From positions 95,588,542 through 95,652,541 of the forward strand of contig OV050032.1 of assembly GCA_920105625.2 (NCBI GenBank): a stretch of 64,000 bases of DNA, given 5' to 3'. The notes beneath the pieces are model-generated. The model was not told the DNA's origin and made no database searches. It was given only the letters and a program-made list of their open reading frames with translations. Every line of letters begins with the position of its first letter. Position 1 is the stretch's first letter. Below are positions 1 through 13,547 of this stretch, in pieces. Position numbers and translations under genes: made by a program. The stretch comes from Clusia tigrina (Eukaryota; Arthropoda; Insecta; Diptera; Clusiidae).

Positions 1-196
1 ACTGGAGCGTCATAAAACCTTGAAATTTTGTAACGATAAAGTACCCGAGCCTCTTGTCATTTTAAGCTATCGCTCAAAGCTATGCTACCCTAGAGTCCCA
101 AATCAAACACTGATAAAACTTCAAACGCCCCCAACTTCTTTACGGTACGTCCTACACCTATCAAAGCTTGCAACATACAAATGCTTGTAACTTTTT

Positions 197-783
197 ACTG
201 GAGCGTCATAAAACCTTGAAATTCTGTAACAATAAAGTACTCGAGCCTCTTGTCAATTTAAGCCATCGCTCAAAGCTATGCTACCCTAGAGTCCCAAATC
301 AAACACTGATAAAACTTCAAACGAGCCTAACTTCTTTACGGTACGTCCTACACATATCAAAGTTTGCCACATTCAAATGCTTGTAACTTTTTACTGGAGC
401 GTCATAAAACCTTGAAATTTTGTAACAACAAAGTACTCGAGGATCGTGTCAATTTAAGTTATCGCTCAAAGCTATGCTACCATTGAGTCCCAAATCAAAC
501 ACTGATTAAACTTCAAATGGCAATAACTTCTATACGGTACGTCCTACACCTATCAAAGTTTGCAACATACAAATGCTTGTATCTTTTTACTGGAGCGTCA
601 TAAAACCTGAAATTTTGTAACAAACAAGTACTCGAGCCTCTTGTCAATTTAAGCTATCGCTCAAAGCTATGCTACCCTTGAGTCCCAAATCAAACACTGA
701 TAAAACTTCAAATGGCCCTAACTTCTATACGGTACGTCCTACACCCATCAAAGTTTGCAACATACAAATGCTTGTAACTTTTT
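197..783. repeat. Three-monomer cassette, copy 1 (587 bp)
   Basis: Three consecutive monomers identified by private variants: 'aacgagcctaac' in the first, 'gtaacaacaaag' with 'catcttgtc' type features in the second, and 'acctgaaatttt' plus 'gtaacaaacaag' in the third. The third has lost one base, so the cassette is 587 bp instead of 588. In this copy the second monomer reads 'gaggatcgtgtc', a local change. Confidence 0.85.
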
Positions 784-2744
784 ACTGGAGCGTCATAAAA
801 CCTTGAAATTTTGTAACAATAAAGTACCCGAGCCTCTTGTCAATTTAAGCTATCGCTCAAAGCTATGCTACCCTAGAGTCCCAAATCAAACACTGATAAA
901 ACTTCAAACGCCCCTTACTTCTTTATGGTACGTCCTACACATATCAAAGTTTGCAACATACAAATGCTTGTAACTTTTTACTGGAGCGTCATAAAACCTT
1001 GAAATTTTGTAACAATAAAGTACTCGAGCATCTTGTCAATTTAAGTTATCGCTCAAAGCTATGCTACCATTGAGTCCCAAATCAAACACTGACAAAACTT
1101 CAAATGGCAATAACTTCTATACGGTACGTCCTACACCTATCAAAGTTTGCAACATACAAATGCTTGTATCTTTTTACTGGAGCGTCATAAAACCTTGAAA
1201 TTTTGTAACAATAAAGTACCCGAGCCTCTTGTCAATTTAAGCTATCTCTCAAAGCTATGCCACCCTAGAGTCCCAAATCAAACACTGATAAAACTTCAAA
1301 CGCCCCCAACTTCTTTACGGTACGTCCTACACCTATCAAAGTTTGCAACATACAAATGCTTGTAACTTTTTACTGGAGCGTCATAAAACCTTGAAATTGT
1401 GTAACAATAAAGTACTCGAGCCTCTTGTCAATTTAAGCCATCGCTCAAAGCTATGCTACCCTAGAGTCCCAAATCAAACACTGATAAAACTTCAAACGCC
1501 CCTAACTTCTATACGGTACGTCCTACACATATCAAAGTTTGCAATTATTCAAATGCTTGTAACTTTTTACTGGAGCGTCGTAAAACCTTGAAATTTTGTA
1601 ACAATGAAGTACTCGAGCCTCTTGTCAATTTAAGCCATCGCTCAAAGCTATGCTACCCTTGAGTCCCAAATCGAACACTGATAAAAGTTCAAACGCCCCT
1701 AACTTCTTTACGGTACGTCCTACACCTCTCAAAGTTTGCAACATACAAATGCTTGTAACTTTTTACTGGAGCGTCATAAAACCTTGAAATTTTGTAACAA
1801 TAAAGTACCCGAGCCTCTTGTCAATTTAAGCTATCGCTCAAAGCTATGCTACCCTAGAGTCCCAAATCAAACACTGATAAAACTTCAAACGCCCCCAACT
1901 TCTTTACGGTACGTCCTACACCTATCAAAGTTTGCAACATACAAATGCTTGTAACTTTTTACTGGAGCGTCATAAAACCTTGAAATTTTGTAACAATAAA
2001 GTACTCGAGCCTCTTGTCAATTTAAGCCATCGCTCAAAGCTATGCTACCCTAGAGTCCCAAATCAAACACTGATAAAACTTCAAACGCCCCTAACTTCTA
2101 TACGGTACGTCCTACACATATCAAACTTTGCAACATTCAAATGCTTGTAACTTTTTACTGGAGCGTCATAAAACCTTGAAATTTTGTAACAATGAAGTAC
2201 TCGAGCCTCTTGTCAATTTAAGCCATCGCTCAAAGCTATGCTACCCTTGAGTCCCAAATCAAACACTGATAAAACTTCAAACGCCCCTAACTTCTTTACT
2301 GTACGTCCTACACCTATCAAAGTTGGCAACATACAAATGCTTGTAACTTTTTACTGGAGCGTCATAAAACCTTGAAATTTTGTAACAATAAAGTACTCGA
2401 GCCTCTTGTCAATTTAAGCCACCGCTCAAAGCTATGCTACCCTTGAGTCCCAAATCAAACACTGATTAAACTTCAAATGGCCCTAACTTCTATACGGTAC
2501 GTCCTACACCTATCAAAGATTGCAACATTCAAATGCTTGTAACTTTTTACTGGAGCGTCATAAAACCTTGAAATTTTGTAACAATAAAGTACTCGAGCCT
2601 CTTGTCAATTTAAGCCATCGCTCAAAGCTATGCTACCCTTGAGTCCCAAATCAAACACTGATAAAACTTCAAATAGCCCTAACTTCTATACGGTACCTCC
2701 TACACCTATCAAAGTTTGCAACATACAAATGCTTGTAACTTTTT

Positions 2745-3331
2745 ACTGGAGCGTCATAAAACCTTGAAATTTTGTAACAATAAAGTACTCGAGCCTCTTG
2801 TCAATTTAAGCCATCGCTCAAAGCTATGCTACCCTAGAGTCCCAAATCAAACACTGATAAAACTTCAAACGAGCCTAACTTCTTTGCGGTACGTCCTACA
2901 CATATCAAAGTTTGCCACATTCAAATGCTTGTAACTTTTTACTGGAGCGTCATAAAACCTTGAAATTTTGTAACAACAAAGTACTCGAGCATCTTGTCAA
3001 TTTAAGTTATCGCTCAAAGCTATGCCACCATTGAGTCCCAAATCAAACACTGATTAAACTTCAAATGGCAATAACTTCTATACGGTACGTCCTACACCTA
3101 TCAAAGTTTGCAACATACAAATGCTTGTATCTTTTTACTGGAGCGTCATAAGACCTGAAATTTTGTAACAAACAAGTACTCGAGCCTCTTGTCAATTTAA
3201 GCTATCGCTCAAAGCTATGCTACCCTAGAGTCCCAAATCAAACACTGATAAAACTTCAAACGCCCCCAACTTCTTTACGGTACGTCCTACACCTATCAAA
3301 GTTTGCAACATACAAATGCTTGTAACTTTTT
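2745..3331. repeat. Three-monomer cassette, copy 2 (587 bp)
   Basis: Same order and same one-base loss as at 197-783, offset 2548 bp. It shares 'cataagacctg' in its third monomer with the copy at 8234, which the copy at 197 lacks, so copies 2 and 3 are the closer pair. Confidence 0.85.
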
Positions 3332-4313
3332 ACTGGAGCGTCATAAAACCTTGAAATTGTGTAACAATAAAGTACTCGAGCCTCTTGTCAATTTAAGCCA
3401 TCGCTCAAAGCTATGCTACCCTAGAGTCCCAAATCAAACACTGATAAAACTTCAAACGCCCCTAACTTCTATACGGTACGTCCTACACATATCAAAGTTT
3501 GCAATTATTCAAATGCTTGTAACTTTTTACTGGAGCGTCGTAAAACCTTGAAATTTTGTAACAATGAAGTACCCGAGCCTCTTGTCAATTTAAGCCATCG
3601 CTCAAAGCTATGCTACCCTAGAGTCCCAAATCAAACACTGATAAAAGTTCAAACGCCCCTTACTTCTTTACGGTACGTCCTACACCTCTCAAAGTTTGCA
3701 ACATACAAATGCTTGTAACTTTTTACTGGAGCGTCATAAAACCTTGAAATTTTGTAACAATAAAGTACCCGAGCCTCTTGTCAATTTAAGCTATCGCTCA
3801 AAGCTATGCTACCCTAGAGTCCCAAATCAAAGACTGATAAAACTTCAAACGCCCCCAACTTCTTTACGGTACGTCCTACACCTATCAAAGTTTGCAACAT
3901 ACAAATGCTTGTAACTTTTTACTGGAGCGTCATAAAACCTTGAAATTGTGTAACAATAAAGTACTCGAGCCTCTTGTCAATTTAAGCCATCGCTCAAAGC
4001 TATGCTACCCTAGAGTCCCAAATCAAACACTGATAAAACTTCAAACGCCCCCAACTTCTTTACGGTACGTCCTACACCTATCAAAGTTTGCAACATACAA
4101 ATGCTTGTAACTTTTTACTGGAGCGTCATAAAACCTTGAAATTGTGTAACAATAAAGTACTCAAGCCTCTTGTCAATTTAAGCCATCGCTCAAAGCTATG
4201 CTACCCTAGAGTCCCAAATCAAACACTGATAAAACTTCAAACGCCCCTAACTTCTATACGGTACGTCCTACACATATCAAAGTTTGCAATTATTCAAATG
4301 CTTGTAACTTTTT

Positions 4314-5882
4314 ACTGGAGCGTCGTAAAACCTTGAAATTTGGTAACAATGAAGTACTCGAGCCTCTTGTCAATTTAAGCCATCGCTCAAAGCTATGCTA
4401 CCCTAGAGTCCCAAATCAAACACTGATAAAAGTTCAAACGCCCCTAACTTCGTTACGGTACGTCCTACACCTCTCAAAGTTTGCAACATACAAATGCTTG
4501 TAACTTTTTACTGGAGCGTCATAAAACCTTGAAATTTTGTAACAATAAAGTACCCGAGCCTCTTGTCAATTTAAGCTATCGCTCAAAGCAATGCTACCCT
4601 AGAGTCCCAAATCAAACACTGATAAAACTTCAAACGCCCCCAACTTCTTTACGGTACGTCCTACACCTATCAAAGTTTGCAACATACAAATGCTTGTAAC
4701 TTTTTACTGGAGCGTCATAAAACCTTGAAATTTTGTAACAATAAAGTACTCGAGCCTCTTGTCAATTTAAGCCATCGCTCAAAGCTATGCTACCCTAGAG
4801 TCCCAATCCAAACACTGATAAAACTTCAAACGCCCCTAACTTCTATACGATACGTCCTACACATATCAAACTTTGCAACATTCAAATGCTTGTAACTTTT
4901 TACTGGAGCGTCATAAAACCTTGAAATTTAGTAACAATGAAGTACTCGAGCCTCTTTTCAATTTAAGCCATCGCTCAAAGCTATGCTACCCTTGAGTCCC
5001 AAATCAAACACTGATAAAACTTCAAATGGCCCTAACTTCTATACGGTACGTCCTACACCTATCAAAGTTTGCAACATACAAATGCTTGTAACTTTTTACT
5101 GGAGCGTCATAAAACCTTGAAATTTTGTAACAATAAAGTACTCGAGCCTCTTGTCAATTTAAGCCATCGCTCAAAGCTATGCTACCCTTGAGTCCCAAAT
5201 CAAACACTGATAAAACTTCAAATGGCCCTAACTTCTATACGGTACGTCCTACACCCATCAAAGTTTGCAACATACAAATGCTTGTAACTTTTTACTGGAG
5301 CGTCATGAAACCTGGAAATTTTGTAACAATAAAGTACCCGAGCCTCTTGTCAATTTAAGCTATCGCTCAAAGCTATGCTACCCTAGAGTCCCAAATCAAA
5401 CACTGATAAAACTTCAAACACCCCTAACTTCTTTACGGTACGTCCTACACATATCAAGGTTTGCAACATTCAAATGCTTGTAACTTTTTACTGGAGCGTC
5501 ATAAAACCTTGAAATTTTGTAACAATAAAGTACTCGAGCCTCTTGTCAATTTAAGCCATCGGTCCAAGCTATGCTACCCTTGAGTCCCAAATCAAACACT
5601 GATAAAACTTCAAACGCCCCTTACTTCTTTATGGTACGTCCTACACATATCAAAGTTTGCAACATACAAATGCTTGTAACTTTTTACTGGAGCGTCATAA
5701 AACCTTGAAATTTTGTAAGAATAAAGTACTCGAGCCTCTTGTCAATTTAAGCTATCGCTCAAAGCTATGCTACCCTAGCGTCCCAACTCAAACACTGATA
5801 AAACTTCAAACGCCCCTAACTTCTATACGGTACGTCCTACACATATCAAAGTTTGCAATTATTCAAATGCTTGTAACTTTTT
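4314..5882. repeat. Eight-monomer tandem duplication, unit 1 (1569 bp)
   Basis: Private variants recur exactly 1569 bp downstream: 'tttggtaac', 'caaagcaatg', 'cccaatccaaac', 'tacgatacg', 'aaatttagtaac', 'catgaaacctgg', 'atcggtccaagc', 'gtaagaataaag' and 'ctagcgtcccaactc'. The unit is eight monomers plus one base, the extra base coming from the 'caattattc' insertion near 5859. Confidence 0.93.
5023..5132 (+). repeat. Internal sub-repeat pair, 56-bp offset (example)
   Basis: Bases 5023-5076 and 5079-5132 align without gaps at about 35 of 54 positions, counted by eye. Shared words in order are 'caaatg', 'taactt', 'gg..cgtc', 'gaaa/caaa', 'ttt' and 'aaca'. The relation recurs in every monomer, most clearly in those carrying 'caaatggccc'. 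It suggests that part of the monomer arose by an older 56-bp duplication. The rest of the monomer does not align convincingly as further copies; only the word 'tcaaag' echoes at bases 74-79. Confidence 0.7.
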
Positions 5883-7450
5883 ACTGGAGCGTCGTAAAAC
5901 CTTGAAATTTGGTAACAATGAAGTACTCGAGCCTCTTGTCAATTTAAGCCATCGCTCAAAGCTATGCTACCCTAGAGTCCCAAATCAAACACTGATAAAA
6001 GTTCAAACGCCCCTAACTTCGTTACGGTACGTCCTACACCTCTCAAAGTTTGCAACATACAAATGCTTGTAACTTTTTACTGGAGCGTCATAAAACCTTG
6101 AAATTTTGTAACAATAAAGTACCCGAGCCTCTTGTCAATTTAAGCTATCGCTCAAAGCAATGCTACCCTAGAGTCCCAAATCAAACACTGATAAAACTTC
6201 AAACGCCCCCAACTTCTTTACGGTACGTCCTACACCTATCAAAGTTTGCAACATACAAATGCTTGTAACTTTTTACTGGAGCGTCATAAAACCTTGAAAT
6301 TTTGTAACAATAAAGTACTCGAGCCTCTTGTCAATTTAAGCCATCGCTCAAAGCTATGCTACCCTAGAGTCCCAATCCAAACACTGATAAAACTTCAAAC
6401 GCCCCTAACTTCTATACGATACGTCCTACACATATCAAACTTTGCAACATTCAAATGCTTGTAACTTTTTACTGGAGCGTCATAAAACCTTGAAATTTAG
6501 TAACAATGAAGTACTCGAGCCTCTTGTCAATTTAAGCCATCGCTCAAAGCTATGCTACCCTTGAGTCCCAAATCAAACACTGATAAAACTTCAAATGGCC
6601 CTAACTTCTATACGGTACGTCCTACACCTATCAAAGTTTGCAACATACAAATGCTTGTAACTTTTTACTGGAGCGTCATAAAACCTTGAAATTTTGTAAC
6701 AATAAAGTACTCGAGCCTCTTGTCAATTTAAGCCATCGCTCAAAGCTATGCTACCCTTGAGTCCCAAATCAAACACTGATAAAACTTCAAATGGCCCTAA
6801 CTTCTATACGGTACGTCCTACACCCATCAAAGTTTGCAACATACAAATGCGTGTAACTTTTTACTGGAGCGTCATGAAACCTGGAAATTTTGTAACAATA
6901 AAGTACCCGAGCCTCTTGTCAATTTAAGCTATCGCTCAAAGCTATGCTACCCTAGAGTCCCAAATCAAACACTGATAAAACTTCAAACACCCCTAACTTC
7001 TTTACGGTACGTCCTACACATATCAAGGTTTGCAACATTCAAATGCTTGTAACTTTTTACTGGAGCGTCATAAAACCTTGAAATTTTGTAACAATAAAGT
7101 ATTCGAGCCTCTTGTCAATTTAAGCCATCGGTCCAAGCTATGCTACCCTTGAGTCCCAAATCAAACACTGATAAAACTTCAAACGCCCCTTACTTCTTTA
7201 TGGTACGTCCTACACATATCAAAGTTTGCAACATACAAATGCTTGTAACTTTTTACTGGAGCGTCATAAAACCTTGAAATTTTGTAAGAATAAAGTACTC
7301 GAGCCTCTTGTCAATTTAAGCTATCGCTCAAAGCTATGCTACCCTAGCGTCCCAACTCAAACACTGATAAAACTTCAAACGCCCCTAACTTCTTTACGGT
7401 ACGTCCTACACCTATCAAAGTTTGCAACATACAAATGCTTGTAACTTTTT
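5883..7450. repeat. Eight-monomer tandem duplication, unit 2 (1568 bp)
   Basis: It carries the same ordered private variants as 4314-5882. It differs in a few places: the normal 'caacatac' form at its end instead of the 'caattattc' insertion, 'gtattcgag' near 7100, and 'aatgcgtgtaac' near 6848. Confidence 0.93.
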
Positions 7451-9600
7451 ACTGGAGCGTCATAAAACCTTCAAATTTTGTAACAATAAAGTACTCGAGC
7501 CTCTTGTCAATTTAAGCCATCGCTCAAAGCTATGCTACCCTTGAGTCCCAAATCAAACACTGATAAAACTTCAAACGCCCCTAACTTCTATACGGTACGT
7601 CCTACACATATCAAAGTTTGCAACATTCAAATGCTTGTAACTTTTTACTGGAGCGTCATAAAACCTTGAAATTTTGTAACAATAAAGTACCCGAGCCTCT
7701 TGTCAATTTAAGCTATCGCTCAAAGCAATGCTACCCTAGAGTCCCAAATCAAACACTGATAAAACTTCAAACGCCCCCAACTTCTTTACGGTACGTCCTA
7801 CACCTATCAAAGTTTGCAACATACAAATGCTTGTAACTTTTTACTGGAGCGTCATAAAACCTTGAAATTTTGTAACAAAAAGTACTCGAGCCTCTTGTCA
7901 ATTTAAGCCATCGCTCAAAGCTATGCTACCCTAGAGTCCCAATCCAAACACTGATAAAACTTCAAACGCCCCTAACTTCTATACGATACGTCCTACACAT
8001 ATCAAACTTTGCAACATTCAAATGCTTGTAACTTTTTACTGGAGCGTCATAAAACCTTGAAATTTAGTAACAATGAAGTACTCGAGCCTCTTGTCAATTT
8101 AAGCCATCGCTCAAAGCTATGCTACCCTTGAGTCCCAAATCAAACACTGATAAAACTTCAAATGGCCCTAACTTCTATACGGTACGTCCTACACCTATCA
8201 AAGTTTGCAACATACAAATGCATGTAACTTTTTACTGGAGCGTCATAAAACCTTGAAATTTTGTAACAATAAAGTACTCGAGCCTCTTGTCAATTTAAGC
8301 CATCGCTCAAAGCTATGCTACCCTAGAGTCCCAAATCAAACACTGATAAAACTTCAAACGAGCCTAACTTCTTTACGGTACGTCCTACACATATCAAAGT
8401 TTGCCACATTCAAATGCTTGTAACTTTTTACTGGAGCGTCATAAAACCTTGAAATTTTGTAACAACAAAGTACTCGAGCATCTTGTCAATTTAAGTTATC
8501 GCTCAAAGCTATGCTACCATTGAGTCCCAAATCAAACACTGATTAAACTTCAAATGGCAATAACTTCTATATGGTACGTCCTACACCTATCAAAGTTTGC
8601 AACATACAAATGCTTGTATCTTTTTACTGGAGCGTCATAAGACCTGAAATTTTGTAACAAACAAGTACTCGAGCCTCTTGTCAATTTAAGCTATCGCTCA
8701 AAGCTATGCTACCCTTGAGTCCCAAATCAAACACTGATAAAACTTCAAATGGCCCTAACTTCTATACGGTACGTCCTACACCCATCAAAGTTTGCAACAT
8801 ACAAATGCTTGTAACTTTTTACTGGAGCGTCATGAAACCTGGAAATTTTGTAACAATAAAGTACCCGAGCCTCTTGTCACTTTAAGCTATCGCTCAAAGC
8901 TATGCTACCCTAGAGTCCCAAATCAAACACTGATAAAACTTCAAACACCCCTAACTTCTTTACGGTACGTCCTACACATATCAAGGTTTGCAACATTCAA
9001 ATGCTTGTAACTTTTTACTGGAGCGTCATAAAACCTTGAAATTTTGTAACAATAAAGTACTCGAGCCTCTTGTCAATTTAAGCCATCGGTCCAAGCTATG
9101 CTACCCTTGAGTCCCAAATCAAACACTGATAAAACTTCAAAAGCCCCTTACTTCTTTATGGTACGTCCTACACATATCAAAGTTTGCAACATACAAATGC
9201 TTGTAACTTTTTACTGGAGCGTCATAAAACCTTGAAATTTTGTAAGAATAAAGTACTCGAGCCTCTTGTCAATTTAAGCTATCGCTCAAAGCTATGCTAC
9301 CCTAGCGTCCCAACTCAAACACTGATAAAACTTCAAACGCCCCTAACTTCTTTACGGTACGTCCTACACCTATCAAAGTTTGCAACATACAAATGCTTGT
9401 AACTTTTTACTGGAGCGTCATAAAACCTTCAAATTTTGTAACAATAAATTACTCGAGCCTCTTGTCAATTTAAGCCATCGCTCAAAGCTATGCTACCCTT
9501 GAGTCCCAAATCAAACACTGATAAAACTTCAAACGCCCCTAACTTCTATACGGTACGTCCTACACATATCAAAGTTTGCAACATTCAAATGCTTGTAACT
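7451..9600. repeat. Partial third copy of the eight-monomer module, rearranged
   Basis: The variants 'caaagcaatg' (7721), 'cccaatccaaac' and 'aaatttagtaac' recur at 1568 bp from unit 2. 'catgaaacctgg', 'atcggtccaagc' and 'ctagcgtcccaactc' recur from 8821 onward at 1958 bp. The change in offset is explained by the 587-bp cassette inserted at 8234-8820 and the loss of part of the module. Confidence 0.8.
8234..8820. repeat. Three-monomer cassette, copy 3 (587 bp)
   Basis: Same three monomers and the same 'cataagacctg' variant as 2745-3331, 5489 bp downstream. It lies inside the partial third copy of the eight-monomer module, between a piece matching 6079-6800 and a piece matching 6863-7450, as if spliced in by exchange. 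Confidence 0.85.
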
Positions 9601-12600
9601 TTTTACTGGAGCGTCATAAAACCTTGAAATTTTGTAACAATAAAGTACTCGAGCATCTTGTCAATTTAAGTTATCGCTCAAAGCTATGCTACCATTGAGT
9701 CCCATATCAAACACTGACAAAACTTCAAATGGCAATAACTTCTATACGGTACGTCCTACACCTATCAAAGTTTGCAACATACAAATGCTTGTATCTTTTT
9801 ACTGGAGCGTCATAAAACCTTGAAATTTTATAACAATAAAGTACCCGAGCCTCTTGTCAATTTAAGCTATCGCTCAAAGCTATGCTACCCTAGAGTCCCA
9901 AATCAAACACTGATAAAACTTCAAACGCCCACAACTTCTTTACGGTACGTCCTACACCTATCAAAGTTTGCAACATACAAATGCTTGTAACTTTTTACTG
10001 GAGCGTCATAAAACCTTGAAATTGTGTAACCATAAAGTACTCGAGCCTCTTGTCAATTTAAGCCATCGCTCAAAGCTATGCTACCCTAGAGTCCCAAATC
10101 AAACACTGATAAAACTTCAAACGCCCCTAACTTCTATACGGTACGTCCTACACATATCAAAGTTTGCAACATTCAAATGCTTGTAACTTTTTACTGGAGC
10201 GTCGTAAAACCTTGAAATTTTGTAACAATGAAGTACTCGAGCCTCTTGTCAATTTAAGCCATCGCTCAAAGCTATGCTACCCTTGAGTCCCAAATCGAAC
10301 ACTGATAAAAGTTCAAACGCCCCTAACTTCTTTACGGTACGTCCTACACCTCTCAAAGTTTGCAACATACAACTGCTTGTAACTTTTTACTGGAGCGTCA
10401 TAAAACCTTGAAATTTTGTAACAAACAAGTACTCGAGCCTCTTGTCAATTTAAGCTATCGCTCAAAGCTATCGCTCAAAGCTATCGCTCAAAGCTATGCT
10501 ACCCTTGAGTCCCAAATCAAACACTGATAAAACTTCAAATGGCCCTAACTTCTATACGGTACGTCCTACACCTATCAAAGTTTGCAACATACAAATGCTT
10601 GTAACTTTTTACTGGAGCGTCATAAAACCTTGAAATTTTGTAACAATAAAGTACCCGAGCCTCTTGTCAATTTAAGCTATCGCTCAAAGCTATGCTACCC
10701 TAGAGTCCCAAATCAAACACTGATAAAACTTCAAACGCCCCTAACTTCTTTACGGTACGTCCTACACATATCAAAGTTTGCAACATACAAATGCTTGTAA
10801 CTTTTTACTGGAGCGTCATAAAACTTTGAAATTTTGTAACAATAAAGTACCCGAGCCTCTTGTCAATTTAAGCTATCGCTCAAAGCTATGCTACCCTAGA
10901 GTCCCAAATCCAACACTGATAAAACTTCAAACGCCCCTAACTTCTTTACGGTACGTCCTACACATATCAAAGTTTGCAACATTCAAATGCTTGTAACTTT
11001 TTACTGGAGCTTCATAAAACCTTGAAATTTGTAACAATGAAGTACTCGAGCATCTTGTCAACTTAAGCCATCGGTCAAAGCTATGCTACCCTGGAGTCCC
11101 AATCAAACACTGATAAAACTTCAAACGCCCCTTACTTCTTTATGGTACGTCCTACACATATCAAAGTTTGCAACATACAAATGCTTGTAACTTTTTACTG
11201 GAGCGTCATAAAACCTTGAAATTTTGTAACAATAAAGTACTCGAGCCTCTTGTCAATTTAAGCCATCGCTCAAAGCTATGCTACCCTTGAGTCCCAAATC
11301 AAACACTGATAAAACTTCAAACGCCCCTAACTTCTATACGGTACGTCCTACACCTATCAAAGTTTGCAACATACAAATGCTTGTAACTTTTTACTGGATC
11401 GTCAGAAAACCTTGAAATTTTGTAACAATAAAGTACTCGAGCCTCTTGTCAATTTAAGCCATCGCTCAAAGCTATGCTACCCTTGAGTCCCAAATCAAAC
11501 ACTGATAAAACTTCAAACGCCCCTTACTTCTATACGGTACGTCCTACACATATCAAAGTTTGCAACATTCAAATGCTTGTAACTTTTTACTGGAGCGTCA
11601 TAAAACCTTGAAATTTTGTAACAATAAAGTACTCGAGCATCTTGTCAATTTAAGTTATCGCTCAAAGCTATGCTACCATTGAGTCCCAAATCAATCACTG
11701 ATAAAGCTTCAAATGGCAATAACTTCTATACGGTACGTCCTACACCTATCAAAGTTTGCAACATACAAATGCTTGTATCTTTTTACTGGAGCGTCATAAA
11801 ACCTTGAAATTTTGAAACAATAAAGTACTGGAGCCTCTTGTCAATTTAAGCTATCGCTCAAAGCTATGCTACCCTAGAGTCCCAAATCAAACACTGATAA
11901 AACTTCAAACGCCCCAAACTTCTTTCCGGTACGTCATACACCTATCAAAGTTTGCAACATACAAATGCTTGTAACTTTTTACTGGAGCGTCATAGAACAT
12001 TGAAATTTTGTAACAATAAAGTACTCGAGCCTTTTGTCAATTTAAGCTTTCGCTCAAAGTTATGCTACCCTAGAGTCCCAAATCAAACACTGATAAAACT
12101 TCAAATGGCCCCAACTTCTTTACGGTACGTCCTACACCTATCAAAGTTTGGAACATACAAATGCTTGTAACTTTTTACTGGAGCGTCATAAAACCTAGAA
12201 ATTTTGTAACAATGAAGTACTCGAGCCTCTTGTCAATTTAAGCCATCGCTCAAAGCTATGCTACCCTTGAGTCCCAAATCAAACACTGATAAAACTTCAA
12301 ACGCCCCTAACTTCTTTACGGTACGTCCTACACCTATCTAAGTTTGCAACATGCAAATGCTTGTAACTTTTTACTGGAGCGTCATAAAACCTTGAAATTT
12401 TGTAACAATAAAGTACTCGAGCCTCTGGTCAATTTAAGCCATCGCTCAAAGCTATGCTACCCTAGAGTCCCAAATCAAACACTGATAAAACTTCAAATGG
12501 CCCTAACTTCTATACGGTACGTCCTACACCAATCAAAATTTGCAACATACAAATGCTTGTAACTTTTTACTGGAGCGTCATAAAACCTTGAAATTTTGTA

Positions 12601-13547
12601 ACAATGAAGTACTCGAGCCTCTTGTCAACTTAAGCCATCGGTCAAAGCTATGCTACCCTTGAGTCCCAATCAAACACTGATAAAACTTCAAACGCCCCTT
12701 ACTTCTTTATGGTACGTCCTACACATATCAAAGTTTGCAACATACAAATGCTTGTAACTTTTTACTGGAGCGTCATAAAACCTTGAAATTTTGTAACAAC
12801 AAAGTACTCGAGCCTCTTGTCAATTTAAGCTATCGCTCAAAGCTATGCTACCCTAGAGTCCCAAATCAAACAGTGATAAAACTTCAAACGCCCCTAACTT
12901 CTTTACGGTACTTCCTACACCTATCAAAGTTTGCAACATACAAATGCTTGTAACTTTTTACTGGAGCGTCATAAAACCTTGAAATTTTGTAACAATAAAG
13001 TACTCGAGCCTCTTGTCAATTTAAGCCATCGCTCAAAGCTATGCTACCCTTGAGTCCCAAATCAAACACTGATAAAACTTCAAACGCCCCTAACTTCTAT
13101 ACGGTACGTCCTACACAAATCAAAGTTTGCAACATTCAAATGCTTGTAACTTTTTACTGGAGCGTCATAGAACCTTGAAATTTTGTAACAATAAAGTACT
13201 CGAGCATCTTGTCAATTTAAGTTATCGCTCAAAGCTATGCTACCATTGAGTCCTAAATCAAACACTGATAAAACTTCAAATGGCAATAACTTCTATACGG
13301 TACGTCCTACACCTATCAAAGTTTGCAACATACAAATGCTTGTATCTTTTTACTGGAGCGTCATAAAACCTTGAAATTTTGTAACAATAAAGTACTCGAG
13401 CCTCTTGTCAATTTAAGCTATTGCTCAAAGCTATGCTACCCTTGAGTCCCAAATCAAACACTGATAAAACTTCAAACGCCCCTAACTTCTATACGGTACG
13501 TCCTACACCTACCAAAGTTTGCAACATACAAATGCTTGGAACTTTTT
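9601..13547. repeat. Irregular array segment between two duplicated blocks
   Basis: About 20 monomers of mixed type with no repeating multi-monomer order that I can see within the segment. It contains the 13-bp triplication at 10455-10493. Several monomers around 10807-13100 ('gccatcggtcaaag' with 'ccccttacttc') resemble those at 36471-37300 and 41700-42500, suggesting older shared ancestry. Confidence 0.75.
10455..10493 (+). repeat. 13-bp triplication (26-bp slippage insertion)
   Basis: The word 'ctatcgctcaaag' occurs three times in a row (10455, 10468, 10481), where other monomers have it once followed by 'ctatgct'. The monomer is therefore 222 bp. The flanking 'ctat' repeats in the normal monomer offer a simple slippage substrate. 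I saw no other copy of this insertion in the window, so it is probably recent and has not spread. Confidence 0.95.

Larger units (their letters stand above)
1..4313. repeat. Irregular array segment with 10- and 13-monomer echoes
   Basis: About 22 monomers without a fixed higher-order period. Blocks recur at 1960 bp (10 monomers; the monomer starting at 1372 with its following 'caattattc' insertion and 'gtcgtaaaacc' reappears from 3332) and at 2548 bp (13 monomers; 197 and 2745). The 'caattattc' form, one base longer than normal, occurs near 1550, 3510, 4290 and 5859, marking descendants of one copy. Confidence 0.85.

Noticed and set aside
10455..10493. A functional iteron or protein-binding cluster
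   Set aside because: Three copies of a 13-bp word in one monomer only are explained by slippage; it is not repeated elsewhere.
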